Positions 53,164 through 62,302 of a DNA stretch of 64,000 nucleotides are shown piece after piece. The DNA is taken from NCBI GenBank assembly GCA_038148375.1, contig JAYQVH010000007.1:1-64000 (forward strand). The letters are read 5' to 3'. The stretch's first letter is position 1. Each line of letters starts with the position of its first letter. Position numbers and translations under genes: made by a program. The DNA comes from CAWUEX02 sp038148375 (GTDB lineage Bacteria > Pseudomonadota > Alphaproteobacteria > Rhodospirillales > Rhodospirillaceae). The notes below the pieces were generated by a model, which had not been told where the DNA came from, made no database searches, and saw only the letters and a program-made list of their open reading frames with translations.

Positions 53164-53772
53164 GTGACCAATCACGTATATCAAGATGACCTGCCGGAAG
53201 GCCTCGCGTTTTCCGGGGCCATCGCCGTTGATACCGAAACCATGGGGCTGAGCATCGCGCGCGACCGTCTGTGCGTAGTGCAGCTGTCCGCCGGCGACGG
53301 CGACAGTCATATCGTCCAGGTCAAAGCGCCTTACGACGCGCCGCGTCTGACCGCCCTGTTGACGGACCCGAACATCGTCAAGATTTTTCATTTCGCCCGG
53401 TTTGACCTGGCCATGATCCTCAAGCATTTCGGAGTGCGCTGTGAGCCGGTCTTCTGCACCCGGACCGTATCGCGTCTGTGCCGCACCAATACGGACCGCC
53501 ATGGCCTGAAGGATCTGTGCCGGGACTACCTCGGCATTGAGATCTCCAAGCAGCAGCAATCGTCCGACTGGGCCGCGGAAACCCTGTCCGAGGACCAAAT
53601 CGCCTACGCCGCCGCCGATGTTCTGCACCTCCATGAACTGAAGACGGTCATGGACGGCCTGCTTGACAGAGAGGGCCGCCGCGGCCTGGCCGAGGCCTGT
53701 TTCCGCTTCCTGCCGGACCGGGCCGCCCTGGACGTCGCGGGATGGCCGGACGACGACATATTCGCCCACTGA
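53164..53772 (+). CDS. rnd: Ribonuclease D, short form
   Basis: A 202-residue DEDDy 3'-5' exonuclease. Exo I DTETMGL (Asp 23, Glu 25), Exo II HFARFD (Asp 81), Exo III YAAAD near 150. The HRDC domains of long RNase D are missing, as is common in alphaproteobacteria. It trims tRNA 3' ends. GTG 53164. Only 53 bases separate it from the tRNA-Leu, with no terminator seen, so it may share that transcript. Confidence 0.9.
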   Translation: MTNHVYQDDLPEGLAFSGAIAVDTETMGLSIARDRLCVVQLSAGDGDSHIVQVKAPYDAPRLTALLTDPNIVKIFHFARFDLAMILKHFGVRCEPVFCTRTVSRLCRTNTDRHGLKDLCRDYLGIEISKQQQSSDWAAETLSEDQIAYAAADVLHLHELKTVMDGLLDREGRRGLAEACFRFLPDRAALDVAGWPDDDIFAH

Positions 53773-53956
53773 ATTCTGCTGAAAAACCGCCGCGTTGACC
53801 GGATTCCCGCGAGTCGCCATACTCCAGCCGTGGACCAACGAGCGGGCGGTGAATCCCGCCTTTGACAGGGCCGCGTGAGTGTCCCACATAACCCGGACGG
53901 GCCGGACAACCGGTCAGCCGGGACGAAGAACGTCGACAACAAGCGGACCCCGCGGC

Positions 53957-54952
53957 ATGCCGGATACACAGATTAACTTGCACGAAATTACTCCCGCAGC
54001 CGCGGCGGCGGATATGGACGTTGCGCGCCGCGTGATCGGCCACGCCAGCGGAGGGCTGGAAGCCCTGTCCAACAGTCTTGGGGACGAGTTTGTGCGCTGC
54101 GTCGAACTCCTTGGTGAGCTCAAGGGGCGGGTCATTGTGTCCGGCATGGGTAAAAGCGGGCACATCGGCCACAAAATCGCGGCCACGCTGGCCTCGACCG
54201 GCACGCCGGCCTTCTTCGTCCATCCGGCCGAAGCCAGTCACGGCGATCTTGGCATGATTTCCGAAACCGATGCCGTGCTCGCGTTGTCGAACAGCGGTGA
54301 AACCGCGGAGCTGTCCGATCTGGTGTCCTACACCCGCCGCTTTGGCATTCCGCTGATCGGCATGACCGGCAAACGGGCGTCGACCCTGGCCGAACAGGCC
54401 GATATCGTCTTATGCCTGCCGCCGGTCGAAGAAGCCGGACCGCATGGCGCGCCGACAACCTCAACGACACTGATGATTACGCTGGGCGATGCGATTGCTG
54501 TGGCGCTGCTCGAACGCCGAGGCTTCTCGGCCGACGACTATCGTGTCTTTCATCCCGGTGGGTCGCTCGGCAAAAGTTTGCTGAAGGTCCGAGATCTGAT
54601 GCACGGCGGCGACGAACTGCCGGTAACCGCGCCTGAGACGCCGATGAGTGACACCATCTTGCTCATGACTCAGAAAACGTTCGGCGTTGCCGGCGTCGTC
54701 GGTTCAGACGGCAAGCTCCTCGGAATCGTCACCGACGGAGATTTGCGCCGCCATATGGCCCAGGGATTGTTCGACAAGGTCGCCGCCGATGTCATGACCA
54801 ACAATCCGAAAACCATCGATCCGAATGTTCTCGCCGCCGAAGCCTTGCGCGAAATGAACGAGTGGAAGGTCACCTCCGTATTTGCAGTGGAAAGCGGGCG
54901 TCCGGTCGGCATTCTGCGCATGCACGATGTCCTGCGGGCGGGGGTTGTATGA
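53957..54952 (+). CDS. kdsD: Arabinose-5-phosphate isomerase (KpsF/GutQ family)
   Basis: A 331-residue enzyme: SIS sugar isomerase domain with GMGKSGHIGHKIAATLAS and ASHGDLGM, then two CBS domains (from about 215). It converts ribulose-5-P to arabinose-5-P, precursor of Kdo in LPS. Overlaps lptC as ATGA, tying Kdo supply to LPS transport. ATG 53957 is chosen over GTG 53879, which would add a low-complexity extension. The 184-base gap before it has no recognisable gene. Confidence 0.93.
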   Translation: MPDTQINLHEITPAAAAADMDVARRVIGHASGGLEALSNSLGDEFVRCVELLGELKGRVIVSGMGKSGHIGHKIAATLASTGTPAFFVHPAEASHGDLGMISETDAVLALSNSGETAELSDLVSYTRRFGIPLIGMTGKRASTLAEQADIVLCLPPVEEAGPHGAPTTSTTLMITLGDAIAVALLERRGFSADDYRVFHPGGSLGKSLLKVRDLMHGGDELPVTAPETPMSDTILLMTQKTFGVAGVVGSDGKLLGIVTDGDLRRHMAQGLFDKVAADVMTNNPKTIDPNVLAAEALREMNEWKVTSVFAVESGRPVGILRMHDVLRAGVV

Positions 54953-55665
54953 CGCCACCGGTGTCAGAGCAGCGGCCCGGCACGTCCCCTTCTGACCTCA
55001 ATCAAGCGGACGTGACGCCATCGACCCGCGGCGTCTGGCAGCCGCGCACCGCCGATATCCGCCGGTCCGTCGAAAAATACAGCCGCTTCGTTTCGCTGAT
55101 GAAGATCATTTTGCCCGGCTTCGCCATATTGCTCGTGGCGCTGGTCATCATCCTGCCCCAAATGCGCGATGTTCCCGACGACCTGTCTGCCGACATCGTG
55201 GTGACGCCCGGCGAGGCCGGTGACTCTCTCAGTCTCGTCAACGCCCGCTACTTTGGAACCGATGACTCGGGTCAGCCGTTTTCTGTGACCGCCCAGTCGG
55301 TGCGCGAAGGTGAAACCGACCGGATTACGCTTGATGGTCCGCAGGCCGATATCAGTCTCAATGACGGCACCTGGCTGATGGTCGGCGCGGACAACGGTCT
55401 GTATCACCGGGAGACACAGGTGCTCGACCTCGAAGGCGCGGTCAACCTGTTTCAGGATCAGGGGTACGAGTTGCATACGGACGCGGCGACGGTGTTGTTG
55501 AAGCAAGGTCAGGCGCGCAGTTCCACGCCCGTGCGCAGCCAGGGTCCGTTCGGGCGGATGGAATCACAGGGCTTCGAGTTGGAAGACAAGGGCAAGACTG
55601 TCCATTTCACCGGGCCGGCAAAACTGGTGCTGAATTCCGGCGCCGGAGGAGCGGCGGCACCATGA
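54949..55665 (+). CDS. lptC: LPS export protein LptC
   Basis: A 238-residue bitopic protein. About 40 polar N-terminal residues, a single helix (IILPGFAILLVALVIILP) and a periplasmic beta-jellyroll with LVNARYFGTDDSGQPFSV, the DUF1239/LptC pattern. It passes LPS from LptBFG to LptA. Start codon overlaps the kdsD stop; stop overlaps lptA start (ATGA both times). Confidence 0.9.
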   Translation: MTPPVSEQRPGTSPSDLNQADVTPSTRGVWQPRTADIRRSVEKYSRFVSLMKIILPGFAILLVALVIILPQMRDVPDDLSADIVVTPGEAGDSLSLVNARYFGTDDSGQPFSVTAQSVREGETDRITLDGPQADISLNDGTWLMVGADNGLYHRETQVLDLEGAVNLFQDQGYELHTDAATVLLKQGQARSSTPVRSQGPFGRMESQGFELEDKGKTVHFTGPAKLVLNSGAGGAAAP

Positions 55666-56537
55666 CCCAGAAAATCCTGGCCTTTCTCGTCGGCATGGTC
55701 GCGTGTGTCGCGCTGTCGGCTGCGGCATCGGCACAGACACTGTCATTCCGCTCCGACGATCCCGACAAACCGATCGAGGTGTACGCGGAGCGCGGTATCG
55801 AGTGGCAGCAGGAAGACAAGCGCTTCATCGCCCGCGGGTCGGCGCAAGCCAAGCAGGGTGACGTCGAAGTGTTTGCCGACGAATTGATTGCACACTACCG
55901 CGACCGTGAAGACGGCGGTACGGATGTCTACCGTGTCGACGCCCTTGGCAACGTCACGATAAAGTCCGAAGGAGAGACGGCGACCGGCAGCGGAGCGGTC
56001 TACGATTTCGAGACGGCTGTGCTGGTCATCGAAGGAGCGCCGGTTCAGTTGCGGACGGAAGACAGCACGGTCACTGCCTACGACACCATCCAATATTGGG
56101 AAGAAGATAAAGTCGCAGTGGCAGAGGGCAATGCCTCGGCGACGCGCGGCAATCAGACATTGACCGCCGACACCATTACGGCGCGTTTCAAAGACGCGCC
56201 TGAGGGTGCGGCGTCGGGCTCACGCTCCGGCGAGCTCTCGCGCATCGAGGCCTACGGCAACGTTAAATTGGAAACCAAGTCCAACGTCGTTCTTGGCGAC
56301 CGCGGGCGATACGATCTCGACAGCGGTATCGCCACTCTCGACGGCAATGTGCGCATTACCTCAGACCGCAATCAGCTGAGCGGCGGCTTCGCCGTTGTCG
56401 ACACCAACACCGACGTCAGCACCCTTTACAGAAGTGCGCAGGAAGCCGGCGTTGCCGGCCCCAGTTCCGGCCCGCGGGTGCGAGCCTTACTGGTTCCGCG
56501 TCCTAAGGGGGTCACAGAGTCCCCCGATTCGGAGTAA
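55662..56537 (+). CDS. lptA: LPS transport periplasmic protein LptA
   Basis: A 291-residue secreted protein: signal peptide (FLVGMVACVALSAAASAQT), then repeated OstA/LptA beta-jellyroll units (DKPIEVYAERGIEW, GNASATRGNQTLTADTI, GNVRITSDRNQLSGGFAVVD). It polymerises into the bridge carrying LPS across the periplasm. Larger than enteric LptA (185 aa), as usual in this class. Confidence 0.92.
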   Translation: MTQKILAFLVGMVACVALSAAASAQTLSFRSDDPDKPIEVYAERGIEWQQEDKRFIARGSAQAKQGDVEVFADELIAHYRDREDGGTDVYRVDALGNVTIKSEGETATGSGAVYDFETAVLVIEGAPVQLRTEDSTVTAYDTIQYWEEDKVAVAEGNASATRGNQTLTADTITARFKDAPEGAASGSRSGELSRIEAYGNVKLETKSNVVLGDRGRYDLDSGIATLDGNVRITSDRNQLSGGFAVVDTNTDVSTLYRSAQEAGVAGPSSGPRVRALLVPRPKGVTESPDSE

Positions 56538-56590
56538 ACTGTTGTCACCTTGCAAAATGGTACGGTACTGCGGGGCATGAAGGGATAGTT

Positions 56591-57379
56591 ATGGCGCCGG
56601 ATTCGGTGGAAACTTCAGACGACAGCACAATGAGCGGGCGCCAGACCGGCGATCAGGCGGAGGGTCTCCGTGTCGAAGGGCTGGGGAAATCGTTCAAGGG
56701 GCGTCCGGTGTTGCGCTCCGTCGGTCTGTCGGTGCATCGCGGCGAGGCGGTCGGATTGCTTGGCCCCAACGGCGCGGGCAAGACCACGTCTTTCTACTGT
56801 GTGACCGGTCTGATCAGCCCGGACGAAGGCCAGATTTTTCTCGATGGCGAAGACATCACGCCGCTGCCGATGTACCGGCGCGCCCGTCTTGGCATCGGTT
56901 ATCTGCCGCAGGAAGCATCGATCTTCCGCGGCATGTCCGTTGAAGCCAACATCCGTGCCGTGGCGGAAGTGATTGAGTCCGACAAGACCGCCCAGGACGA
57001 GTTGGTGGAATCGCTGCTCGAAGAATTTCACGTCACTCACCTGCGCCAGTCGCCGGCGTTGGCGTTGTCCGGCGGTGAACGCCGCCGCGTGGAAATTGCC
57101 CGTGCGCTGGCGTCGCGACCGAGTTTCCTGTTGCTCGATGAGCCGCTCGCCGGCATCGATCCTATCGCCGTGGCGGATATCCGCGATCTCGTATCGCACC
57201 TGAAGGATCGCGGTCTCGGCGTTCTCATCACCGACCATAACGTCCGCGAAACCCTGGACATCATCGATCGCGCATACATTCTTCATGAAGGCGCCGTCTT
57301 AATGGAGGGCGCGCCCTCCGAGATTGTGGCCCATGAAGGCGTGCGTCGGGTGTACCTGGGAGACCGGTTTAGTCTCTAA
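56591..57379 (+). CDS. lptB: LPS export ABC ATPase LptB
   Basis: A 262-residue ATPase. Walker A GPNGAGKT at 58-65, Q-loop YLPQEASIFR, signature LSGGERRRVEIARAL, Walker B LLLDEPLAGIDP, and the typical end VRRVYLGDRFSL. A 25-residue polar extension precedes the normal N-terminus. TTGTCA and TACTGC 54-30 bases upstream may form an internal promoter. Followed by rpoN. Confidence 0.95.
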   Translation: MAPDSVETSDDSTMSGRQTGDQAEGLRVEGLGKSFKGRPVLRSVGLSVHRGEAVGLLGPNGAGKTTSFYCVTGLISPDEGQIFLDGEDITPLPMYRRARLGIGYLPQEASIFRGMSVEANIRAVAEVIESDKTAQDELVESLLEEFHVTHLRQSPALALSGGERRRVEIARALASRPSFLLLDEPLAGIDPIAVADIRDLVSHLKDRGLGVLITDHNVRETLDIIDRAYILHEGAVLMEGAPSEIVAHEGVRRVYLGDRFSL

Positions 57380-57397
57380 CGGCAGCGGACCGAACCC

Positions 57398-58900
57398 ATG
57401 GCGATCGGCCCCCGCTTAGACCTCCGCCAGACCCAAAATCTCGTGATGACGCCGCAGTTGCAGCAGGCTATTCGCCTGCTCCAGCTTTCGGCCGCTGAAT
57501 TGATCGCTTACGTCGACACCGAACTGGAGTCAAATCCCCTGCTCGAGCGGGATGAGGCGAGCGCGGAAGGTGCGCTCAGCGAGGCGATGGGCAACGCGGA
57601 TGACAGGTCCGAAGACGGCCTGTCCGTTGTCGATACCGTCGACAATCAATCCGATGCCCCGATGGATATCGATGAAGGTTTCACCGAAAACGACACGGCC
57701 TTTGGAACTGAGGGCGATGTGCCGATGGGTCAAATGGGCGGTGAGCCGTCCTGGAGCGGCGGAGCGTCATACGACGACATGTTGCCCACCCTCGAGCAAA
57801 CCCTTTCGGAAGATGAAGACTTGCGTACCGCGCTCGATCGCCAGTTGACGCTGTCAATCAACGACCCGGTCCAGCGGCTGATCGGGACGGCTCTGATCGA
57901 TAATCTGGACGAGAGCGGTTACCTGGCCGTGACATTGGACGACGTCGCCGAACAGCTCGGCGCGCCGATTGCGGATGTCGAGGCTGTGTTCGAGATCATG
58001 CAGTCCTTCGATCCAACCGGCGTATTCGCCCGGGACCTCAAGGAATGTTTGGCGTTGCAGCTGCGCGAGCGCGACCGTTTCGATCCCGCCATGGAGGCGA
58101 TGATCGAAAATCTCGATCTGCTGGCGCAGCGCTCCTATGACAAACTTACGGCGTTGTGTGGCGTCGACCGCGAAGATCTCAGGGATATGATCGCCGAGGT
58201 GAGGGCGCTTGACCCCAAGCCGGCGCTGAAATTCGAACATGGCGTCAGCCAGACAGTGATCCCGGACGTCTTTATGACTCCCAATCCGGAAGGCGGATGG
58301 CGCGTCGAATTGAATAGCGACACGCTGCCCCGTGTCCTGATCAATCACACCTACTATGCCCAACTGAACAGCAACGCTGCCAGTAAAACGGAGAAGACGT
58401 TCGTCGCTGAACGCTTTCAGTCTGCATCCTGGCTGGTGCGTGCTTTGGAGCAACGTGCCACGACAATTTTGAAGGTCGCGACGTCTTTGGTTGAAAAACA
58501 GGATGCTTTTTTCCGAAAGGGAATTACCCACCTCAAGCCGCTGGTGCTGCGCGACATCGCCGAAGCAACGGAGATGCACGAAAGCACGGTCAGCCGCGTA
58601 ACCAACAACAAATTCATCTCGACGCCTCGCGGGATTTATGAACTCAAATACTTCTTCAGTCAGGGCCTGACGGATGCCAGCGGGGAGGCCGGAACGTCCG
58701 CTGAGTCGGTGCGCTACCGCATCAAGCAAATGATCGATGCCGAGCCGCCAGATGCCGTGCTCTCCGACGATCAAATCGTCGCGAACCTCGCTGCGGACGG
58801 GATTTCGGTGGCGCGGCGAACAGTCGCTAAGTATCGGGATTCATTGAATATTCCATCGTCTTTGCAGCGCCGGCGGGAGAAGACGAACAGCATGGACTGA
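57398..58900 (+). CDS. rpoN: RNA polymerase sigma-54 factor
   Basis: A 500-residue sigma-54. Region I is Gln/Leu-rich (LDLRQTQNLVMTPQLQQAIR), an acidic region II follows (about 55-130), then the core-binding domain and a C-terminal DNA-binding domain with HESTVSRVTNNKFI and the RpoN box ARRTVAKYRD. Needed for nitrogen-regulated genes. 18 bases after lptB, the conserved order. Confidence 0.97.
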   Translation: MAIGPRLDLRQTQNLVMTPQLQQAIRLLQLSAAELIAYVDTELESNPLLERDEASAEGALSEAMGNADDRSEDGLSVVDTVDNQSDAPMDIDEGFTENDTAFGTEGDVPMGQMGGEPSWSGGASYDDMLPTLEQTLSEDEDLRTALDRQLTLSINDPVQRLIGTALIDNLDESGYLAVTLDDVAEQLGAPIADVEAVFEIMQSFDPTGVFARDLKECLALQLRERDRFDPAMEAMIENLDLLAQRSYDKLTALCGVDREDLRDMIAEVRALDPKPALKFEHGVSQTVIPDVFMTPNPEGGWRVELNSDTLPRVLINHTYYAQLNSNAASKTEKTFVAERFQSASWLVRALEQRATTILKVATSLVEKQDAFFRKGITHLKPLVLRDIAEATEMHESTVSRVTNNKFISTPRGIYELKYFFSQGLTDASGEAGTSAESVRYRIKQMIDAEPPDAVLSDDQIVANLAADGISVARRTVAKYRDSLNIPSSLQRRREKTNSMD

Positions 58901-59196
58901 ACGCTCCGTGCGCGCGCCTTGACTTGCCAAAATCCCATGCATAAGGTGCGCCGCCTTGATGGCTGGAAACACCAAGAAGGGCAGAAAAAGCCCTGAGATT
59001 GCCCAAGGGGGGCACGCCGCCATTTGGTGCGGCAGCGGAGCGGCGACTGAGACCACAGCGCCTTAGGTCGGCCCGGTTTTTGACACACACTTGGGAGACT
59101 TTCCTCGGTTCGAGACACATGAAGACGGTGGGCGTATGGCCTCAGTGTGCGCCGCAAATGACTTCAGACGCGTTCGACCGGGAATAGGACTTGGGA
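58901..59196 (+). other. 296-base gap where hpf is normally found
   Basis: No Hpf-like coding sequence is present between rpoN and ptsN. A promoter-like TTGACT, 17-base spacer, TAAGGT (58919-58947) points rightward. A hairpin GGGC-AGAAAAA-GCCC lies near 58979-58993, and GC-rich pairing segments follow up to a T5 run near 59077. It could be a ptsN leader or a small RNA. Confidence 0.45.
58919..58947 (+). promoter_or_regulatory. Putative promoter in the rpoN-ptsN gap
   Basis: TTGACT (5 of 6) with exact 17-base spacing to TAAGGT. The predicted start is near 58954, leaving a leader of about 240 bases before ptsN. Confidence 0.45.
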
Positions 59197-59655
59197 ATGG
59201 AAATCAGCGATTTGTTGCAGCCTGATGCAGTTGTCACATTGAAGGCATCGAGCAAGAAACAGGTCCTTCAGGAACTCGCGGCGAAGGCAGCCCAGATCAC
59301 CGGTGTGAGCGAGCGCAAAATCTTCGATACGTTGGTTGAGCGCGAACGCCTCGGCACCACCGGGGTCGGCAACGGCATCGCGATTCCGCACGGCAAACTG
59401 AGTGAGCTCAAGTCGCTTCAAGGTGTGTTCGCGCGGCTTGAAAAGCCGATCGATTTCGAAGCCATAGACGATCATCCTGTTGATCTCGTTTTCCTGCTGC
59501 TCGCACCTGAGCAAGCTGGCGCAGATCATCTGAAGGCCCTGGCGCGCGTGTCGCGTCTGCTGCGCGATCCGTCGAACTGCGACAAGCTTCGCGGCGCATC
59601 GAGCACGGATGCGCTTTATATGGTGTTGACCCAGTCCGAGGCCAAAGCGGCCTAA
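59197..59655 (+). CDS. ptsN: PTS nitrogen-regulatory EIIA protein PtsN
   Basis: A 152-residue EIIA-Ntr. Phosphorylation site His 65 in GNGIAIPHGKL. It is the terminal phospho-acceptor of the PTS-Ntr chain and controls potassium transport, stress and nitrogen functions. ATG 59197 has AGGA 7 bases upstream; a TTG at 59191 is possible. Stop overlaps the convergent gene by 4 bases. Confidence 0.95.
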   Translation: MEISDLLQPDAVVTLKASSKKQVLQELAAKAAQITGVSERKIFDTLVERERLGTTGVGNGIAIPHGKLSELKSLQGVFARLEKPIDFEAIDDHPVDLVFLLLAPEQAGADHLKALARVSRLLRDPSNCDKLRGASSTDALYMVLTQSEAKAA

Positions 59656-60269
59656 CTGTCCGCTGGCGTCTGAAAGGCCGCCCACGCCTGGAAAATCCGC
59701 ATCGCGACCGTTATCCAGCACATCGCCATGAAAACCATGGCGGCTGGGACAAACCAATCCGGCTTCAGGCACACCAAGATAAAAAACAAAATGGTCTCGG
59801 TTCCTTCGGCGAGCCCGCCCGAATAGAAAAACGACTTTTCGCCGCGCGCGGCTGTCTCGATTCCCGTTTTCGCGGCAATCACGGCAAACGCCAGAAAAGA
59901 TGCGCCGGTACCGATGAAACTGACGATCAGTGCGGCGGCGACAACCGCCTCGCCCGGATCGCGTATCGCAAAGCCGAGGACGACCAGGCCGTAGAAAATA
60001 AAATCAAGAACGATGTCCAGGTATGCACCGAAGTCGGTCTTCGCCGTCTCGCGTGCCACCGTGCCGTCAAGCCCGTCGGCCACGCGATTGATGGCAATGC
60101 ACACCAGTGCAATCGTCGGGAAGTCCAACGCCAGGGCCGGCAGGGCCAATACACCGATCACAAAACCGCCGATGGTCACCGCATTTGCGCTGACACCTCG
60201 CGCGGCCAGGGCCTTCCCGGCCCGGTTGATCGGCGCGGCAATCAGTCGCACCATGAGGGGATCGAGCAT
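59652..60269 (-). CDS. CDP-alcohol phosphatidyltransferase family protein
   Basis: A 205-residue membrane enzyme with the full CDP-AP motif: Asp 65, Asp 68-Gly 69, Ala 72-Arg 73, Gly 81, Asp 85, Asp 89. About six helices. It joins a CDP-lipid and an alcohol; the alcohol cannot be told from sequence. GGAG lies upstream of ATG 60269. Diverges from the DUF3047 gene. Confidence 0.88.
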   Translation of the reverse strand: MLDPLMVRLIAAPINRAGKALAARGVSANAVTIGGFVIGVLALPALALDFPTIALVCIAINRVADGLDGTVARETAKTDFGAYLDIVLDFIFYGLVVLGFAIRDPGEAVVAAALIVSFIGTGASFLAFAVIAAKTGIETAARGEKSFFYSGGLAEGTETILFFILVCLKPDWFVPAAMVFMAMCWITVAMRIFQAWAAFQTPADS

Positions 60270-60298
60270 TGCTCCGTTCCGGTCAGTTGCCAGCGCCC

Positions 60299-61048
60299 AT
60301 GAGTCGTTTGATCAGCATACGCGTTTTTCCGGCCTGTCTCATCGCCGTTGTTCTCGCCAGCGCCGCGGTCAGAGCTGAGGTCACGTACTGGGATTTGCCG
60401 TTTTCTGACGATCTTCGAGACGCGGGGTGGCGCCTGCATACACCGCGCGGCAAGCAACCGGCCGAGTTTTCAGTCGCCGATGGCGACGTCTTATCCGTGT
60501 CGGCGCAGTCGGCCGTGTCTTTCCTGTATCGCGAAGTGCCCAAAGCCGCGCGCGATGCGTCCGGACTGTCGTGGACCTGGCGGGTCGATCAGGATATTCC
60601 GCCAACAGATCTGTCGACGCCCGGCGCCGACGATCGTCCTTTCGCTGTTCATGTTTACTTTGACGACCGTGACGCCGGGTTGCTGCGGCGCTTTGCCGGC
60701 CTGTTCGGATTGCCCGCCGGCGGGCGCGCTCTTACATATGTTTGGGGTGGCGATCGGCCACAGGGGACGATGATTGCCAATCCGTTCATGGCGAACGGTC
60801 AAGGCGCGCTGGTCGTCGTGCGCCCTTCGAGCCTGGATGATATCGGTACGGACTGGGAAACGGTGAGGGTCGATCTCGCGGGGGACTATCGCCGCATTTT
60901 TAACCGCGAGCCGGTCCCCCTGCGCGGCATCGCCATATCATCGGACACGGACGATACCGCTACTTCCGCACGGGGTCGTATAAAGAACGTGTTTCTGACG
61001 TCTGACTCAGCCGCGATTTCGGGTTCCGGCTCTGATCGGCGTCATTGA
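60299..61048 (+). CDS. DUF3047 secreted protein
   Basis: A 249-residue protein with a signal peptide (VFPACLIAVVLASAAVRA) and the DUF3047 pattern: LSWTWRVDQDIPP, FAVHVYFDD, YVWGGDRPQGTMIANPF, and IAISSDTDDT. Function unknown; possibly carbohydrate-binding beta-sandwich. ATG 60299; a TTG at 60269 would add 10 residues. Its last 89 bases overlap the convergent DUF547 gene. Confidence 0.8.
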   Translation: MSRLISIRVFPACLIAVVLASAAVRAEVTYWDLPFSDDLRDAGWRLHTPRGKQPAEFSVADGDVLSVSAQSAVSFLYREVPKAARDASGLSWTWRVDQDIPPTDLSTPGADDRPFAVHVYFDDRDAGLLRRFAGLFGLPAGGRALTYVWGGDRPQGTMIANPFMANGQGALVVVRPSSLDDIGTDWETVRVDLAGDYRRIFNREPVPLRGIAISSDTDDTATSARGRIKNVFLTSDSAAISGSGSDRRH

Positions 61049-61880
61049 GCCACCAGTCGTAATCGGTTTTGACAAGCCCCACGCGGCGCTGAATGTCCCG
61101 CTGCAACGGTCCGCGGCCATACTCCATCAGGTGCGCAATCACGCCTTCGTCGGAACCGCCGAAGTCTTCATCATACCACTCGTATATTTTCGACACGGTC
61201 ATCCGCCCGCCGTCGAACTTCACGCCGTGTTCCAAATTGATGAAATTGAATGCCGCCTGATCCAAGATGCGTTCCAAATTGTCAGGGTTAACCGCCACCG
61301 GCCACAAATCGGGACACCCCAGCGCAGCGCAATTCAGCACGTAGTGAATGCGGTTGTCTTCCCAGATGGGCCGCAGGATGCGGTGTTCAATGTCGTCGAG
61401 GCTCAATTCAACACCCTCGACCGTTACCTGCTTTGCGCCCCAGGGTCCGGCAGAAAACAAGCCCGGAGAGATATTGATCTCGCGGATGCTGTTGACGGGG
61501 TAATGGTCCAATACCGTCTTCACGGTCAACGCGTTGTATAAGTTAATCCAGTAGGCTTTCTGTTCCGGACGGTCGAACAGTGAAATGCCGACGGATTGGA
61601 GATTTGCAATGTATTCGTCCAGGAGTTGTTTGTCGGCATCGTTGACCGCGGCGTAGCGGAACAAATTCGGTTCACCATTGCGGACGACGAGGTAGGTCTC
61701 CAACAAGGTATCCCAGCGCACATGGCTAATGACGTCTGTTGCACCCTCGGCGAAGGGAATGAATTCTTCCATCAGATCCGGCTCCGGCGCGCGCCAGGAG
61801 GCAAAAGTGCCCGTAAAGGCGGCGGCTTGAGCGGTCCAAAACGTGGCGGCGATGATGACTGCGGCGGCAAAACGCGTCAT
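60960..61880 (-). CDS. DUF547 secreted protein
   Basis: A 306-residue protein with a signal peptide (AVIIAATFWTAQAAA) and the DUF547 core: AYWINLYNALTVKTVLDHYP, HYVLNCAALGCPDLWP with its conserved cysteines. Function unknown; the fold is considered papain-like by some annotations. The C-terminal ~25 residues after WWLND are a Ser/Arg-rich extension that lies in the overlap with DUF3047. Confidence 0.85.
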   Translation of the reverse strand: MTRFAAAVIIAATFWTAQAAAFTGTFASWRAPEPDLMEEFIPFAEGATDVISHVRWDTLLETYLVVRNGEPNLFRYAAVNDADKQLLDEYIANLQSVGISLFDRPEQKAYWINLYNALTVKTVLDHYPVNSIREINISPGLFSAGPWGAKQVTVEGVELSLDDIEHRILRPIWEDNRIHYVLNCAALGCPDLWPVAVNPDNLERILDQAAFNFINLEHGVKFDGGRMTVSKIYEWYDEDFGGSDEGVIAHLMEYGRGPLQRDIQRRVGLVKTDYDWWLNDADQSRNPKSRLSQTSETRSLYDPVRK

Positions 61881-61998
61881 GCGGGCGGTCTCCGGACTTT
61901 TGATGACTCTCGGTTAAGATTATGATCTCAAGCGGACAAGGCCAACCCACAAAGGTGGCGATAGCGTGGCCGGCAAGCGTGAAAAAGGAGCGCTTTGC

Positions 61999-62301
61999 AT
62001 GAAACCATACCTCTACGCCTTGGTTTTCGGCCTGCTGGGTGCGGTGTATGGCGCTCCGGCAGCGGCGCAGACCGACCCGCTGACCCAACTGTGTCAAAAT
62101 TTTATCGCCCAGTCGGGCACCCCCATGACGGGTAATTCAAACTCTCTGTGCACATGCCTGGTCGGGGAAATACAAAAACAGCTGACCATGACGGAAATGC
62201 AGGCCTATCAGGCCGCGGCCGCAGCCGGGCAGGAGCTTGCCCCGGCGCTGCAAGGCAAAGTCACCGCTATCGCGGTGCACTGCCTGTCGGCGTCGCGTTA
62301 G
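61999..62301 (+). CDS. Small secreted cysteine-containing protein
   Basis: A 100-residue protein: signal peptide to about residue 23 (ALVFGLLGAVYGAPAAAQ), then a short helical domain with four cysteines (LCQNF, CTC, HCLS). AAAGGAGCG precedes ATG 61999 by 8 bases; the frame is open to a GTG at 61966. No family recognised. Periplasmic location inferred. Confidence 0.65.
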   Translation: MKPYLYALVFGLLGAVYGAPAAAQTDPLTQLCQNFIAQSGTPMTGNSNSLCTCLVGEIQKQLTMTEMQAYQAAAAAGQELAPALQGKVTAIAVHCLSASR

Positions 62302-62302
62302 G

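Noticed and set aside
58959..59066. A 35-codon ORF (MAGNTKKGRKSPEIAQ...) in the rpoN-ptsN gap
   Set aside because: No ribosome site, no helix or domain, and the start lies almost at the predicted transcription start. Kept only as part of the gap description.
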